Assembly (NCBI GenBank): GCA_018873245.2
Contig: JAEMBT020000005.1
Coordinates: forward strand, 5,566,001-5,630,000
Source: Archegozetes longisetosus
Lineage: Eukaryota; Arthropoda; Arachnida; Sarcoptiformes; Trhypochthoniidae
Direction of reading: 5' to 3'
Length of the DNA stretch: 64,000 bases
Positions within the stretch are counted from its first letter, which is position 1. Each line of letters starts with the position of its first letter. This document shows positions 1-11,777 of this stretch, in pieces. The translations under genes were made by a program, and so were the position numbers. The notes beneath the pieces are model-generated. The model made no database searches, was not told the DNA's origin, and saw only the letters and a program-made list of their open reading frames with translations.

Positions 1-1055
1 TTTCGAAAATTCATTTTTAATGCAATTTTACTCAATTTTCGAATATCTTAGAGAAGGTTATTATAATTGACATTCGATCATTAAATTATAATTAATTATA
101 GAATGATTCTTTTAGAGAGAAGATTATTAACAACATTATTCAAATGTGAAAATATAATTTACATTTAAGTAAAGATGCTCAATATTATATTAATAAATTC
201 AAGTTAATACATATAAAATGTTGATTTCAAAAAAACTATCTCAAGAATGATCTTAAAGTCTTGAACATCTTTATCGATTTCTACTTCATACGATTTGTTT
301 TATATATAATAAATCTAATTTGAGTTATCAGGTAGTCGAAGGAATTTGAATTCATGACTTTACAACTTTACAACCTCTGATTCGACTAGACTTTGTTTAG
401 TCAGAGAATTTAAAATAACCAAACACATGATAATTATCTGTTAATTATGCGAAAAATCATTGCATTAGCACCATATGACCCAATATAATTTTACGAGAAA
501 TAATCAATCAAAAATCTAATAGATTACTTCCAATAAGGATGTAATCGATCTATTCTTTAAAACTTAAAGTGTTGTCCACTTACCAGATCGCTTAGAAAGT
601 TTTAAACTGCTTGCATACTATGTATAAACTTTTCAAATAGACCTACAATGCAACTTTACATTTTAGAATAACTAAAATAATTTATTGTTAATCAGAACCT
701 TTAAAATTTAGTAAATATATATATTTAATTAAAGATATTTAAAACCTGATTCTGATTAATTCTGTGTCAATAATTTGGTATTAAATCTAGTTTTTATGGC
801 CTCCATAACTTTATCTTTCATTCAGTTGTATAATTTAAGAATAATGTGACGTTCTTGAGAACATCAAATGCAATCATAAGAGTAAACTCTAACTTTAAGA
901 ATCTGGAACTTTAGCGCATGTCCCAAAATCAAAATTCATAGGGAAGCGTGACATTGAAAATGTGTATAAACAACTGTGATACTTCACTAGGGAATGTCCA
1001 ATTTTACTAGCCTTACGATTTTCATATTTTTCACAAACATATTACAAAAGTCAAT
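1..1055. other. A+T-rich non-coding stretch
   Basis: No open frame with recognisable protein similarity and no RNA gene was seen. It lies directly upstream of the first cysteine-rich membrane protein gene, so it should hold that gene's promoter and possibly a missing first exon, but I could not define either. Confidence 0.5.
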
Positions 1056-2422
1056 ATGTTAATAATCAGTGGATACAAGACAAGCAATACACAATTTTTG
1101 CTGTTTTATGTCTTTTTGTTGAATCACTTCAGTCTAAAGAATTTTTATAAGCTGTCTATCAAATGCAATAAACAATTGTATTTGACTGGGTGTCCTTTTT
1201 ATGCTAAATGTAATAAAGCACTCGGATTTTGTCGTTGTAAATCTGAATATCCTATCCATTTATCAGCACAAAGTCCATGTTTGAATTATAAACAATTAGG
1301 TAAAAATTGCATTCATTCATCTCAATGTAGTCAAGTATCAAATGCCGGTTGCTATGATGAAGATTCCGATGAACTCAATGACATAGCAATTTTAAACAAA
1401 TGGTTTCGTGAAAAAATAGTCGATATAAACGAAGATTATGAATATCGATTTGAAAATTACGGAAAATGTAAATGTAAAGTAAGTGACGTTGTTTTTCTAT
1501 AATTTGATGTTTTAGGAAATAAATATTTTGTTTTAATCGATTTCTCTAAAAACTTGAATTCTGAGTCAGGAAATAACTGATTAATTCTTTTGTCGTCTCA
1601 CAATATTACAGATCGGCTACGTGCTAAGCGGTCAGAGTGAATGTAAGAAAATGAAACTGAAAAATTTGGCGTGTCAAAATTCACGCGTATGTTTGTATGC
1701 TGACAAAAACGCTCATTGCGATAGTGATACTAAAATATGCAGCTGTAATTTTGGATATACTTATGAATCTGATCTTGATCAATGTGTTAAAATTACTAAA
1801 AAGCAGGGTAATAGATACAATCGGATATCTCGGAATGCTATTTCATAGTTTTGGTTTACAGTTATTCTCATTCAATTATTCTTATTATTATATATTGTGG
1901 ATGTGAAAAGGCTTTCAAGTATTGCAGAAACTAATGCAGTTTAATATTTTTATACATCAAATCTCTTTCGAATGCAAATTTCTTACAATGTATTTATGTT
2001 ATACTATTTGAGTTAGTGTTAGGGCTAGTTATGGATTTGCACTCTCTTACTTAAGTTCAATGTCAATTAATTCAATTTAACTCTAGCTTTTTCTTATGAC
2101 ATCAGAATTGGATATGAAAACCTTTAGAGGCTATAAAACAAACTTAACGAGTGGCAAACTCGGTACAATAGAAACCGTTCTTATGATTGGATTCTTCATT
2201 ATCTTCATACTCTTCATAATATACTTAAGAAGAATAGTGCCATCTAGCTTATCTATTTTCGAAAGCTCTAGCAGTTATTCAAGACGAGTACAAGAATTGG
2301 ATGAAACGTGTTTCTTAGAAATGGATCGTATTACACGAGTCGGGGGACATGATCTTCATAGTGATTATGAAACTCAAGTCTTTCGAACGTACCAGAAGAG
2401 TAATGAAAGGAAGCCTATATGA
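1056..2422 (+). CDS. Cysteine-rich (EB-module-like) single-pass membrane protein
   Basis: Three exons are inferred: 1056-1478, 1612-1807 and 2106-2422. Both introns are bounded by GT..AG, with phases 0 and 1, and the joined frame is open for 311 residues. The ectodomain is rich in short Cys motifs (C-x-C-x3 pairs followed by Gly-Tyr/Phe turns), resembling EB or EGF-like modules of arthropod surface proteins. The last exon encodes one strongly hydrophobic segment (about 23 residues, starting TIETVLMIGFF) and then a charged tail of roughly 70 residues. This predicts a type I plasma-membrane protein with an extracellular Cys-rich part. The start is uncertain: the ATG at 1056 precedes a hydrophobic run that could be a signal peptide, but a pyrimidine-rich tract ending in CAG at 1130-1132 could instead be a splice acceptor fed by an unseen upstream exon. 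The function is unknown. The architecture matches the gene at 7922-8839, which faces it. Confidence 0.65.
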
Positions 2423-4454
2423 AGTCATGCTCCTTCTCTTCCTTCTGTTCATCTTCTTAGATCTTAATGTGATTTTAATTTAGAAGTAGATCTTTAATTT
2501 TCTGATACGCCAAATTTACTGATTATAATAGAAAATGATTTGAATGAACCTAATTTCCCGTTTGTAACTTCGCTACCGTCCTATGATACTGAAGTCATGG
2601 ATCAACAGCTTTCCATATTTATTTGTCTTAATTTATAAATCCTAGATAAAAGCCACTTACTTTATTTGTATAATTTTTCATACACTCTATCTAACTCTTA
2701 AAATCTAGCTTTAGTGAAAATGCTCATTTGATGGCGAAATGTGAATTACCTTATGCATTTAATTCCATGAAGTGCTTTCAAGTATCATATACTTTAAGAC
2801 AAATGCAAAGCTTTAACGAGCTAGAAGAAGCTTTTTTTGAAATTATACTTTAAAATTCCATTGAACTGACATAAAAATCTATATACTTATAAATATTGAA
2901 ACTGTTGACTATATAGTTTATTTTGCTTGCTAACAAAGATATATACATATTATATAATATTTTCAATAGATTATATTTATTATCAAAACTTTACACTTTT
3001 TTCTTCTCAAACATCAAATAAGACTTCGAATGTTAATAATTGATTTTGTGCATATATGAATTCAATAGCAAATATAGAAAGTATTTTTAATTAAATTAGA
3101 TCCTAGTACTCAGACTATGTTACAATTATTTATATTATTGAATTGAGTTAAACCATCCCTTTAGTCATTATTTTTTTATTTTCAAAAAAGATAATTCATC
3201 ATTGATGAATAACGTCTTAATATGAATCTTATTGTAGTCATACAAGATAAACAAGCCAATGGTTGAGATCTTATGTTGTGTTAAGTAAAAGTTTGATACA
3301 AATTAATGAGATACAGGTATTGTATCAAATCTATTGATGATTTCCGGAAACATTAATTCATTATCTATTTAGCTCTGTTTGAGAATTTTCCGAAAGTATA
3401 ATATTAAGTTATATTAGAATGAATTAATTTAAACAAATAACGTAGTTTTGTGTCAAATATTCTTTCAAGTCAAACGGCATTTCAAATGCAATTGTATTCA
3501 CTTTCAAACTTACTGTTTTTAGTTGTTTCTCATAGCTCATTGCTTTTAACGAATTAAATTAGATTAAATTTTAAATTACTCACTACATCCTCAAGTCTGA
3601 ATTTGAAAATTATAATAAAAGTTGTTTGAAACTTCAGAAAATCCAGAATATTTATTTGTCTAATTACACTTTGCATTATAATTACCAGTGATTTAAATTA
3701 CTTGAATTTTTAATCAACAAAAATTGAATTATGATTGAACTTAGAAATTTTGGATAACTCCACTGATTAATCATTTTTTTCTAACACTAACACAAATTCA
3801 AAATCAAAACTCGTTAACGCAATCATTAATTTCAGAAAACGAAAATATGTTGTAATTACTTAGTTGAACTGTGAGCTTGCAGTAAATTCATGGATCTTGC
3901 TGATAAAGCTCGAACAATAACACTAGCACATTTTTGTGAATTCTTAATAATAATAGACAATAAGTTCATGCTAATAACTATTTTGATTTAAAAATTATTT
4001 TCTAGATCATGAACTAAGAAATGATAGTTATGAAAAAATACGATGACTTAAAAACTCAAAAAAATGAATGGTTACAGCTACTGATAGCCCATTTATTAAT
4101 AGATAGAATGATTGGAAATTTCTTATTTAGGTCCAATTCGATATTTATTGTTCTCTTGAGTATAGTTTATTTGTTTATTTAGTCCTTATGCCTTGAGTAA
4201 ACTTTCCGTTCCCAAAAGTGAATGATCTAATAATTTGTAATCTATGGATCCTAAAATTATACATTACCTCAAAATTTTTCTACTTTTCTTATGAACTTTA
4301 CAAATTACCGAATTGTCTTATCCATTTGAGACCTTTCCTTAAAGGTATCGCTAAATTATCCACAAATAAAAAGTAATCTTCTATTGTCAGGTAAGAAGCC
4401 ACTGAATTTGAAGACATAGCAACGGATAAGCTATCTTTTGTGCTTATATAAGCC
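2423..4454. other. A+T-rich intergenic stretch
   Basis: Beyond the 3' end of the upstream gene I see no coding pattern, tRNA or clear repeat. The short open frames here have no Cys pattern, hydrophobic profile or family motif. Confidence 0.5.
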
Positions 4455-5560
4455 AAGTGAATTAGACTATCTTTCAATGGTCTTATGTTACGGTTCGCAA
4501 AGTAGGTTAAGCAACAAATCAAATTTATTGGTAACTTTTAATTACAAATAACAATATTATGAAATTTCTAGGAATTAAATGTTTTAATATATGTAAATAT
4601 TGTGTTTAGTTAAAAAAATCTTTTAATTCCACTAATGAAGAAATAAATTAAAATGATTAAATTTAAGGTGAGAAATAAGTTTAGCAACTTTTCATAAAAT
4701 TATGAAATAATTAAACATTTTTGCAAATAATTGGTTTTTAACTGCTAGTTAAATTTTAAATTTGATAGATTTAAAGATTGTGTTGGTTTAAAATATTTGG
4801 GATCAGTTTATCGGTGACTTCTTAGCTGTTATATTTATAATGGGTTTCAACGGCAAAATCATTGGTCAAACAGTAATTTAGTTATAATTATTTTAAACAA
4901 AAAATTATTAGGATCGATTAAGAAATAAAAATTTAGACCGTTAGAGACTAACTCACTACAACTAGACCAATATAATGACATTTTCCATGACCACAAATCT
5001 AGTAATTTGCAGCGGCTTTAACTTTTTTATTTCTCAATCGATTCTAATAATTTTTGTTTAAAAATAGTGATAATCTATTGTAGTATTAAGTGAGAAAATT
5101 GATTTTTGAAGAAATTTAATTTTTCCATAATTATAACTAAATTACTGTTTGACCAATGATTTTGCCGTTGAAACCCATTACAAATATAACAGCTAAGAAG
5201 TCACCGATAAACTAATAACAAATATTTAAAACTAACACAATCTTTAAATCTATCAAATTAAAAATTTAATTAGCAGTTAAAAACCAATTATTTGCAAAAA
5301 TGTTTAATTATTTCATAATTTTATGAAAAGTTGCTAAACTTATTTCTCACCTTAAATTTAATTATTTTAATTTATTTCTTCATTAGCAGAATTAAAAGAT
5401 TCTTTAACTAAACACAATTTTTACATATGTTAAAACATTTAATTCCTGAAATTTTCATAATATTATTATTTATAATTAAAAAGTTATCAATAAATTTGTT
5501 TTGCTGCTTAACTTATTTCGCGGACCGTAGTCTCCAATGGCATGTCAATTCCTTCTGTTA
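4455..5560. repeat. 1.1 kb imperfect palindrome (fold-back element)
   Basis: The left arm (about 4455-4935) and right arm (about 5020-5560) are inverted copies of each other along nearly their whole length. Matching landmarks include the run ending gtttcaacggcaaaatcatt (near 4843-4865) and its complement near 5155-5178, and the run from tagttaagcagcaaa-type sequence near 4505 paired with the complement near 5510. Identity is high but not perfect and there are small gaps. Outer ends are approximate and I could not find a target-site duplication. No intact transposase is present. This is probably a fold-back DNA element or two inverted copies of one MITE. Confidence 0.75.
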
Positions 5561-7921
5561 ATTCACTCATTTGTTTGCAAACTTCACATTGCTTTGACTG
5601 TAATGAAAAATTCAGAAATTTAACATAATAAATCAAATTTTTTATGTACTATCTATATCGACTCAACTTTGATAATACCATGATAAATCGAGTCTTTATG
5701 GACAACAATGTTAATTCATTGTTCTTTTGCTAATTGACTGGAAGTTTTAGTCGTTTGTGTGAAATATGGAAATGTCATGATTAGTGATGAAAATACCACA
5801 CAACTAAATAGAATAGCATCCACAAAAATTAATGAGTACATATATCAGTTTTTTGTGGAATATTCGTTAAAATCTCTAGAATCTTAGATTAAATTTTTCA
5901 AGATAATGATTCACACTTTAAGACATTAAAATAAGAATAAAACTTTGGAACTGTCTTAGCGAATGGGGCTTAAAATCGCAGATTCAATATGTGTTTTGTG
6001 TAGAAATAATAGAACTTAGTTATTCATTAGTTTGAATTTCTTTATTAAAATAGACTTACAGAGTGAGATATAATTTTGAGCTTTTCTATTATACTAATAA
6101 ATCGAGTTATTTGTAAATTTTATGAAATTTTTCTATCAGCAAAGTTTTTTATGCACAAATTATAGTCAATTGATAAATAAATGTTTTTCAAAGAGAAAGA
6201 CGTTTTGTCATAGATTATTAGTCATATAAAAAATAATTTATCTCCTATAACTAAAGGGTTTAAAGTAGATTTTTCATTTTGTTTCAAACTATTACACATT
6301 GGATCTCTTAAACTTTATAAAAGTCTAAGGCGAGGGCTGCTTCTTCGTATTTTCTTCACTTTGCCTCAGTAGGAAAGACGAATTGACTATAAAGAGTTTT
6401 TAGTGTAAATGAATCTAGAAAATGATCCCATGATCAGATATAGAACTAATAAAGCGAAGCATATGTTTTTGAGGGCGTAACGAACAATATTTTCAAGTTA
6501 TTGATTATTTTGGGCTCTTGTGTTACAAAAGTGATCAATGAATAATGATGAGTACGTATGTAGCTGACAACTTTTGATCTATTAAAATCCACGTTCACTC
6601 CATCTAAACCTATATTTGCTTCCTTTATTTCAATAATAGGTTTCATTTCATAAAAGGAAAAATAGAAAATTAGGAATTCTATACATTTTTAAAAAGTGAT
6701 GTCAATTATTCGATTCCATAATTGATTCGTTGATTTTCTTTCGAAGCTTTTATTCGTATTTATCAGTGAGTACGTGAAATTAAGAAATTGTTGAAAAGTT
6801 TGTAAATGGTAGAACTTGAATCCATTGAGAGACAACTGTAAACAATTGTATATCTGTGCGTATATACTAAATTTGTTCTGACCTCATCTCATTCACTTTT
6901 CTCTCTATGTTTAGCTTAAGTGAGAGTCAGGTGTGAGCTGAAGGCTCAGTATAGGTTTTTGGAACTTTCTCATATTCATATTTCATATCCTAAATTATTA
7001 ATATATATATAAACATTTTAATTAAATAAGCCATATTCAGAGAGATAAAAGTGTTCAATTATTTATTTGGGTCGTAAGACAATGGGAAATTAGCATTCAT
7101 GCATTTATATAACAAAGATTCTGCTTTGCGATTAATTTTATTCTGATAAGATAATGAATGCTTAAATTGGATTAAGGCTACTATGTAGACTAGAGAGAAA
7201 ATTTTAGTATCCTTTTTCAGAGAGAAAATTGTGCTTAAAATTAGCAGAAAAACACTTCTTCAAGTGAGTTTTTATTCATTTTAACTATCAAAATCAATGC
7301 AAATAAGTAAATACAAACGATAGTTTAATCAACTTCAATAGAATCATCGCACTATTTTTCCGTCTCTAGTCATAACAGATTTATTTTCATTCAAAGATGT
7401 AAAGTTTTGGCCTTGATTGAACTTTCAAAAATTTATTTCTCTGATATTACATACTCAGTATTTTTTAATGGATAAACGATTTTTAACTGTCTATGAGTAA
7501 TTGACTGGTAAAATTTATTCTGACAACTGTACACCTAAACATTTATATGTTCAATCAGATTAACAATCAGTTTGTTCGTATTAATATTCTGAGTGGTCAA
7601 CTATCTATACATTTTTTTCATCTGGATGAAGTTAAACTAATTAGTCTGTAATTAGGAGAAATTATTTTGAATATATATGAATCATTACAACTATGAATAT
7701 TGTGCTTCATTGTTGTAGTCAATTGCATCAAATTTCAAAGGTGATTTTGGTAGAAAGGATGAACACGATTGTTTATTGACATATTTATCAATATCGAAAA
7801 ACTCCTTAATGATCATTACATAAATACTATAGTATCGATTTTCACGTTTTTGTTAATATTTTATCTGGTTTCGACAGTGTCGCTTATCTATTTCTAAATT
7901 TTGAAAGTTATATAACTCCTA
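5561..7921. other. A+T-rich intergenic stretch between convergent genes
   Basis: This lies between the palindrome and the 3' end of the minus-strand membrane protein gene. Nothing coding, no RNA gene and no repeat stands out. Confidence 0.5.
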
Positions 7922-8839
7922 TTAGTATCTGTAAGTATTAGATTCTGAATAAGACGGAGGAGGTGCCGTATATTGTTGAGGCTGACCATAGGATTGACCA
8001 TAGGATTGACTATAGGGTTGACCAATAACTCCACTATTGCTTACAATTACAGCTCCAGGAGCGGTTACTCTTCTTCTACAAATGCACCAAACACTGGCCA
8101 CTATTATCGCTATTGGTATAAGAAGCAGAAACCAAAGATAATAAACCCATGAAACGGAATAGTCATATGTACAATATGTTCCTGAAGAGCTCAAACTGTA
8201 ACCTGACATACAAACGCATTTACTATTTTCGCATACCATAAGTGTCCCACAATTGTAATCATACGTGCACCCTGGTTTCTTTTTACATTGATCACTATAG
8301 TCTGATTCTTCATATTCAGAATCGCAAACACACTGTCCTGAAATAATCAACAGGTTTTTAGAATATTTAGTTTGTTCGTTTTAATTATTCATTACACCAA
8401 TTCGATTATTTTGATATTCATTAAGCTAGCTAGTACCAAATTTCATTGTTTTTCTAAACAAGTATCTTTTTGAGTCTTCACTAAAAATTTCTTTGAAATT
8501 TAAATACGTTTTATTACCTGAACTGCAATGTCTATTATAATCAAAACTAATACATGACGTATAATAATCACATATCTTCATGCATTTCAATTTCCCATAA
8601 TCCCATTCAAAACCACTACGACAAACACACTTTTCGTTTTGACAAATCATGTTAGTATACGATCCACATTGATTGTATGCATAAGAATTGGAGCAATAAT
8701 TATTGTGGTAATCTGAAGCACTCTGTTGTTTGACGAGCCTTGTATCATTAATTCGTGACAATTCGTACCCATTTGTTGTGCTCAACAGAAACACTAATTT
8801 TAAAATAAATAAAACAGAAAAATTTATCTTAAGTTCCAT
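7922..8839 (-). CDS. Cysteine-rich type I membrane protein with PPxY tail
   Basis: There are two exons: 8839-8518 and 8337-7922, joined in phase 1 across a 180-nt GT..AG intron, giving 245 residues. I chose the ATG at 8839 because it is followed at once by a typical signal peptide (Lys, then a hydrophobic run FSVLFILKLVFLLS); an upstream in-frame ATG at 8938 would bury that signal. The ectodomain has repeated Cys-rich modules of the form C-x-N-x-C-x-C-x-G-(Y/F) (EB/EGF-like). A ~25-residue membrane segment (YYLWFLLLIPIAIIVASVW) is followed by a Cys-rich, Arg-rich stop-transfer sequence. The cytoplasmic tail is low complexity, with SYGQ-type repeats and a PPSY sequence that fits the PPxY WW-domain ligand motif used by NEDD4-family ubiquitin ligases. 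It is likely a surface receptor or scavenger-like protein. Function is unknown; the resemblance to the gene at 1056-2422 suggests a small local family. Confidence 0.75.
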
Positions 8840-8939
8840 TCTGCCAGTAAATCGATGATATTTCAAGTACGAAGCGATTGTACGACTAAATAATATTCTG
8901 TATAGTGCCTGTGTTTCTAACTGTTGTGGGCTAATCAAT

Positions 8940-10672
8940 CTGCTGACTATCGATTATTCAGTGCATTTTTATCTTTAAAAAATAGTTAAATTCAGCTCTT
9001 GGTTACTTGAAGCAAATTGATTAGTTTTATTTTGACGTTTTCTGCCGAAAAAATGAGACCCTGCTCAAGTTATGAAAAGTCAATCAATAATTTTCGAATA
9101 ATTGACTTAGTAACAAATCATGATATGGTCAAAATTTTTGGAAAACGAAATAGAAATTTTCTTTTGAATTCATTAGAAATAATAATATACAAGGCAGCGC
9201 AATATTATTATATCAGTTAATAGTGCCTTAACCGAAAACTCATTTTCCATATACTCGAGTATTTCAATGTCAATAACGAATATCTAGAAATAGGGTATTT
9301 ATTAAGAGGATTAATATGATTTATTAGATTGTAACCATAACTTTTTTGTTAGTTAACACGTAATCGCAAGTGACGCACTAAATTACAGATAAAGGATGAA
9401 ATTTTTATTTTATATTATGGATTCAACCAATTTTGACTAAGAGTCTTAATTATAGAAAACACCTTATTATAGAAGAGATTCTCAATAGCTTTTACTTTAG
9501 CATTGATTTCAATGAGATGCTAACGAATCTTAAGAATCTTTTGTAATTAGGTTTTTCTGTAATTATATTGGTTCAATCCTAATGATTTTCGAGTATGTAG
9601 TTCTTTTACGATAGTATTTTCATTTTTCACGAGAGAAACCCAATTAGTATCTAATTATTTGTATTACTTGAATTTATCTGAAAAGTCTTATATAGAATTA
9701 ATGCCTTTAAACCTATAGTGAGAGTTACGTATAATCCACCAGTTATGAGTAAAGGTCGAAAATATATATGATAAAGCTTTATCAAATTACTTGGGGAACT
9801 ATCTAACAAAAATGTCGAGATTATATGAGTAAAAGTCCAAATTATTTGACTTTTTTGACAAATTCTTGGCCAATATTCTGATAGAAATGAGACAATTTTC
9901 AGAGCCAAGTACTACAAATTGCGAATAAAATAGAACATAGAAATTTCAAATAAAAGATTCATTTTTATCAATTTATGATTAGTTTTTCGAAGAATATAAA
10001 TTATTTGAGAAAAATGAATTATTTCACTTTATTTGATCAAAATTTGTTCGATTTTCAAACTGCGCTATATGTATAGCATCAATAGCCATATGAAGCGATC
10101 TTCAAGTTCCGATAACGTATGTTGCTATGTATGATACTAAAATTTTCAGAAACACCAAATTTCTTGCATGAGACTCATTTTCCTATAATTTGCTCGTGTA
10201 AATATGTCTTTTTAAGCATTGTAGCAACTTTGGAATTTGATGATGAACACAAAGTTATAAACAGCAATGAGTAGAAATATATAAGTATTGATTAGTGCTC
10301 CGCACAAGTTGTGTCAACTTTAGTGATTATATAAATCGGCTCAAACTTTCGGATCCAAATCAAGCTCGGGTATGACTCAGTAGATTTTAAAGGTTTGAAT
10401 TTATATTAAGTCAAAAACAATGTCCTGGAATTTCCTTAAACTTTCAAGAAACTTACGGGATATTCTAGAAAATTCTAAAACTTTTTAGATACCTATGGAT
10501 TATTCTAGAAATCTCTAAAATATTCCACAATCTCACACTATATTCAGGAACCACTTAGAAATCTGTATTTTGGTGTAAAAGGCATTAAAACTTTACGTTA
10601 TTGATTAATCTACTCAATTCAAGTCGTCGAACAAGCTCAAAACAAATCTAAATCAAATTAATTTCTGGTTTG
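8940..10672. other. Intergenic stretch with one possible orphan exon
   Basis: Mostly A+T-rich sequence without features. On the minus strand, 9877-9651 follows an acceptor-like tttctatcag and encodes about 75 residues with two hydrophobic segments, ending in a stop. It could be the last exon of a small membrane protein, but no upstream exon was found and no family is recognisable, so I do not call a gene. Near 10430-10560, several TTCTAGAA-type words recur. Confidence 0.3.
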
Positions 10673-11345
10673 AGCGTAGCACGTGAATTGAGCGCAAACA
10701 ATTGAGAGGACGACAATTAAGCGACGGCAATTGAACGCAGACTATTGAGCGCATGTGGATTGAGTGCAGCCATTTGAGCGTTTACATAACTAAGCGCACG
10801 ACAATTGAGCGCCAAATATTAAATATAGAATTAAATACAATTTTATTAGATTACATTTTTTATTAGAAAGCGTTTTGTGATTACGTCATTAAATCAAATG
10901 AAATAAAATTGAATCAAAATATGAATTTTTTATTTTAATTAATTAAATTTAATTAAACCCTACTTAACTGGATTAGATTAAATTCAGTTTAATTATATTG
11001 GATTGAAATTAGAATTTTTTGAAAAATAATTTAATACATAATTAATAATAATGACAATAACTAGATTAGATCTCATGTGCGAACGCTTTTCTATCGTGTG
11101 CAATGACCGCTACTCTATCAAAGTAGTTGATAAAATTTGAGTAAAAGTCGCTTTTAAAGCTCAATTGTCGTTGCGAGCAATTTTTAAGCGCTTAATTGTC
11201 GTTCGCCCAATTGTGATACGCTTAATACGCGCTGTGCTTAATTGACTGCGCTCAAATGTACCGCGCTCAAATGTACCGCGCTCAAATGTACCGCGCTCAA
11301 ATGTACCGCGCTCAAATGTACCGCGCTCAAATTTTGTGCTCAATT
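10673..11345. repeat. Fold-back block of degenerate 15-bp GCGCTCAATT units
   Basis: The left arm (10673-10812) is a run of units of about 15 bp built on TTGAGCG(C). The right arm (11155-11345) carries the same units in inverted orientation (GCGCTCAA). The right arm includes five identical copies of a 15-bp unit at 11248-11322. About 340 bp of A+T-rich sequence separates the arms. The long open frame with repeated FERGT on the minus strand is only the translation of this array, not a gene. The structure suits a fold-back or rolling-circle-type element whose arms expand by tandem duplication. Confidence 0.75.
11248..11322. repeat. Five perfect tandem copies of a 15-bp unit
   Basis: The unit gcgctcaaatgtacc repeats five times without change, with a sixth partial copy directly after. 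The perfect identity within an otherwise degenerate arm implies recent expansion by slippage or unequal exchange. Confidence 0.95.
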
Positions 11346-11573
11346 GATGTGGAACCGGTTTGAGTAGGCGCGGCTAAAATTTTTGAGAAGAATCCAAAAC
11401 TATTCTGACCCAACTTAAACTCGATTTGTAAAGAGCACTCATCTGCATGTCATACTTTCGAGTGAAACTATTTTGAAGAGATTAAAAATATAATTTTTAA
11501 AATCTTGATATAGCCTTTATTAAAAAACATATTTCCTGAATTGTTTATTCATTCATTTTCGTTATGTAGCTGT

Positions 11574-11777
11574 TCTTCAGGAGACTCATTCGAGCCCCTA
11601 TTACAAAGTTCGGATTTTCACTGAAGGTGCGGAACGCAGCCAATGTCACAGGCTGGAGGTGGCTGTAATAGGGGTCATGTGGCCAGAAGTATAGAGCCTA
11701 CGAGACTCGAAACTGAGAATTGAGTCCCAAAGCTCGTCTTGCTAGCCACTACACCCCGATGGGCTTCTCCCATGAGC
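11574..11777 (-). mobile_element. tRNA-derived SINE
   Basis: Read on the minus strand, the 5' part is tRNA-like. An A-box-like gtagtggctagc lies at 11752-11741, and a B-box-like gtttcgagtctcg at 11713-11701, with the normal tRNA spacing. The A-box region resembles Glu/Asp-type tRNAs. A non-tRNA body follows, containing an internal inverted pair (gtaatagggg / cccctattac), and the element runs into an aatgaatgaataaa-like tail. It is moderately G+C-rich compared with its surroundings. Ends are approximate and no target duplication was confirmed. Confidence 0.6.

Noticed and set aside
7970-8025. Short tandem repeat (gaccataggattgac) as a CRISPR-like array
   Set aside because: It lies in frame within the cytoplasmic tail of the membrane protein and encodes the SYGQ repeats; there are no spacers.
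9017-9220. 67-residue plus-strand frame
   Set aside because: No motif, signal or splice context; length is within chance for this base composition.
9651-9908. 85-residue minus-strand frame with two hydrophobic segments
   Set aside because: Acceptor-like sequence precedes it, but no upstream exon or family could be found, so it is only mentioned and not called a gene.
11161-11343. Open frame of repeated FERGT on the minus strand
   Set aside because: It is simply the translation of the 15-bp tandem array; there is no promoter, domain or codon variation typical of a protein.
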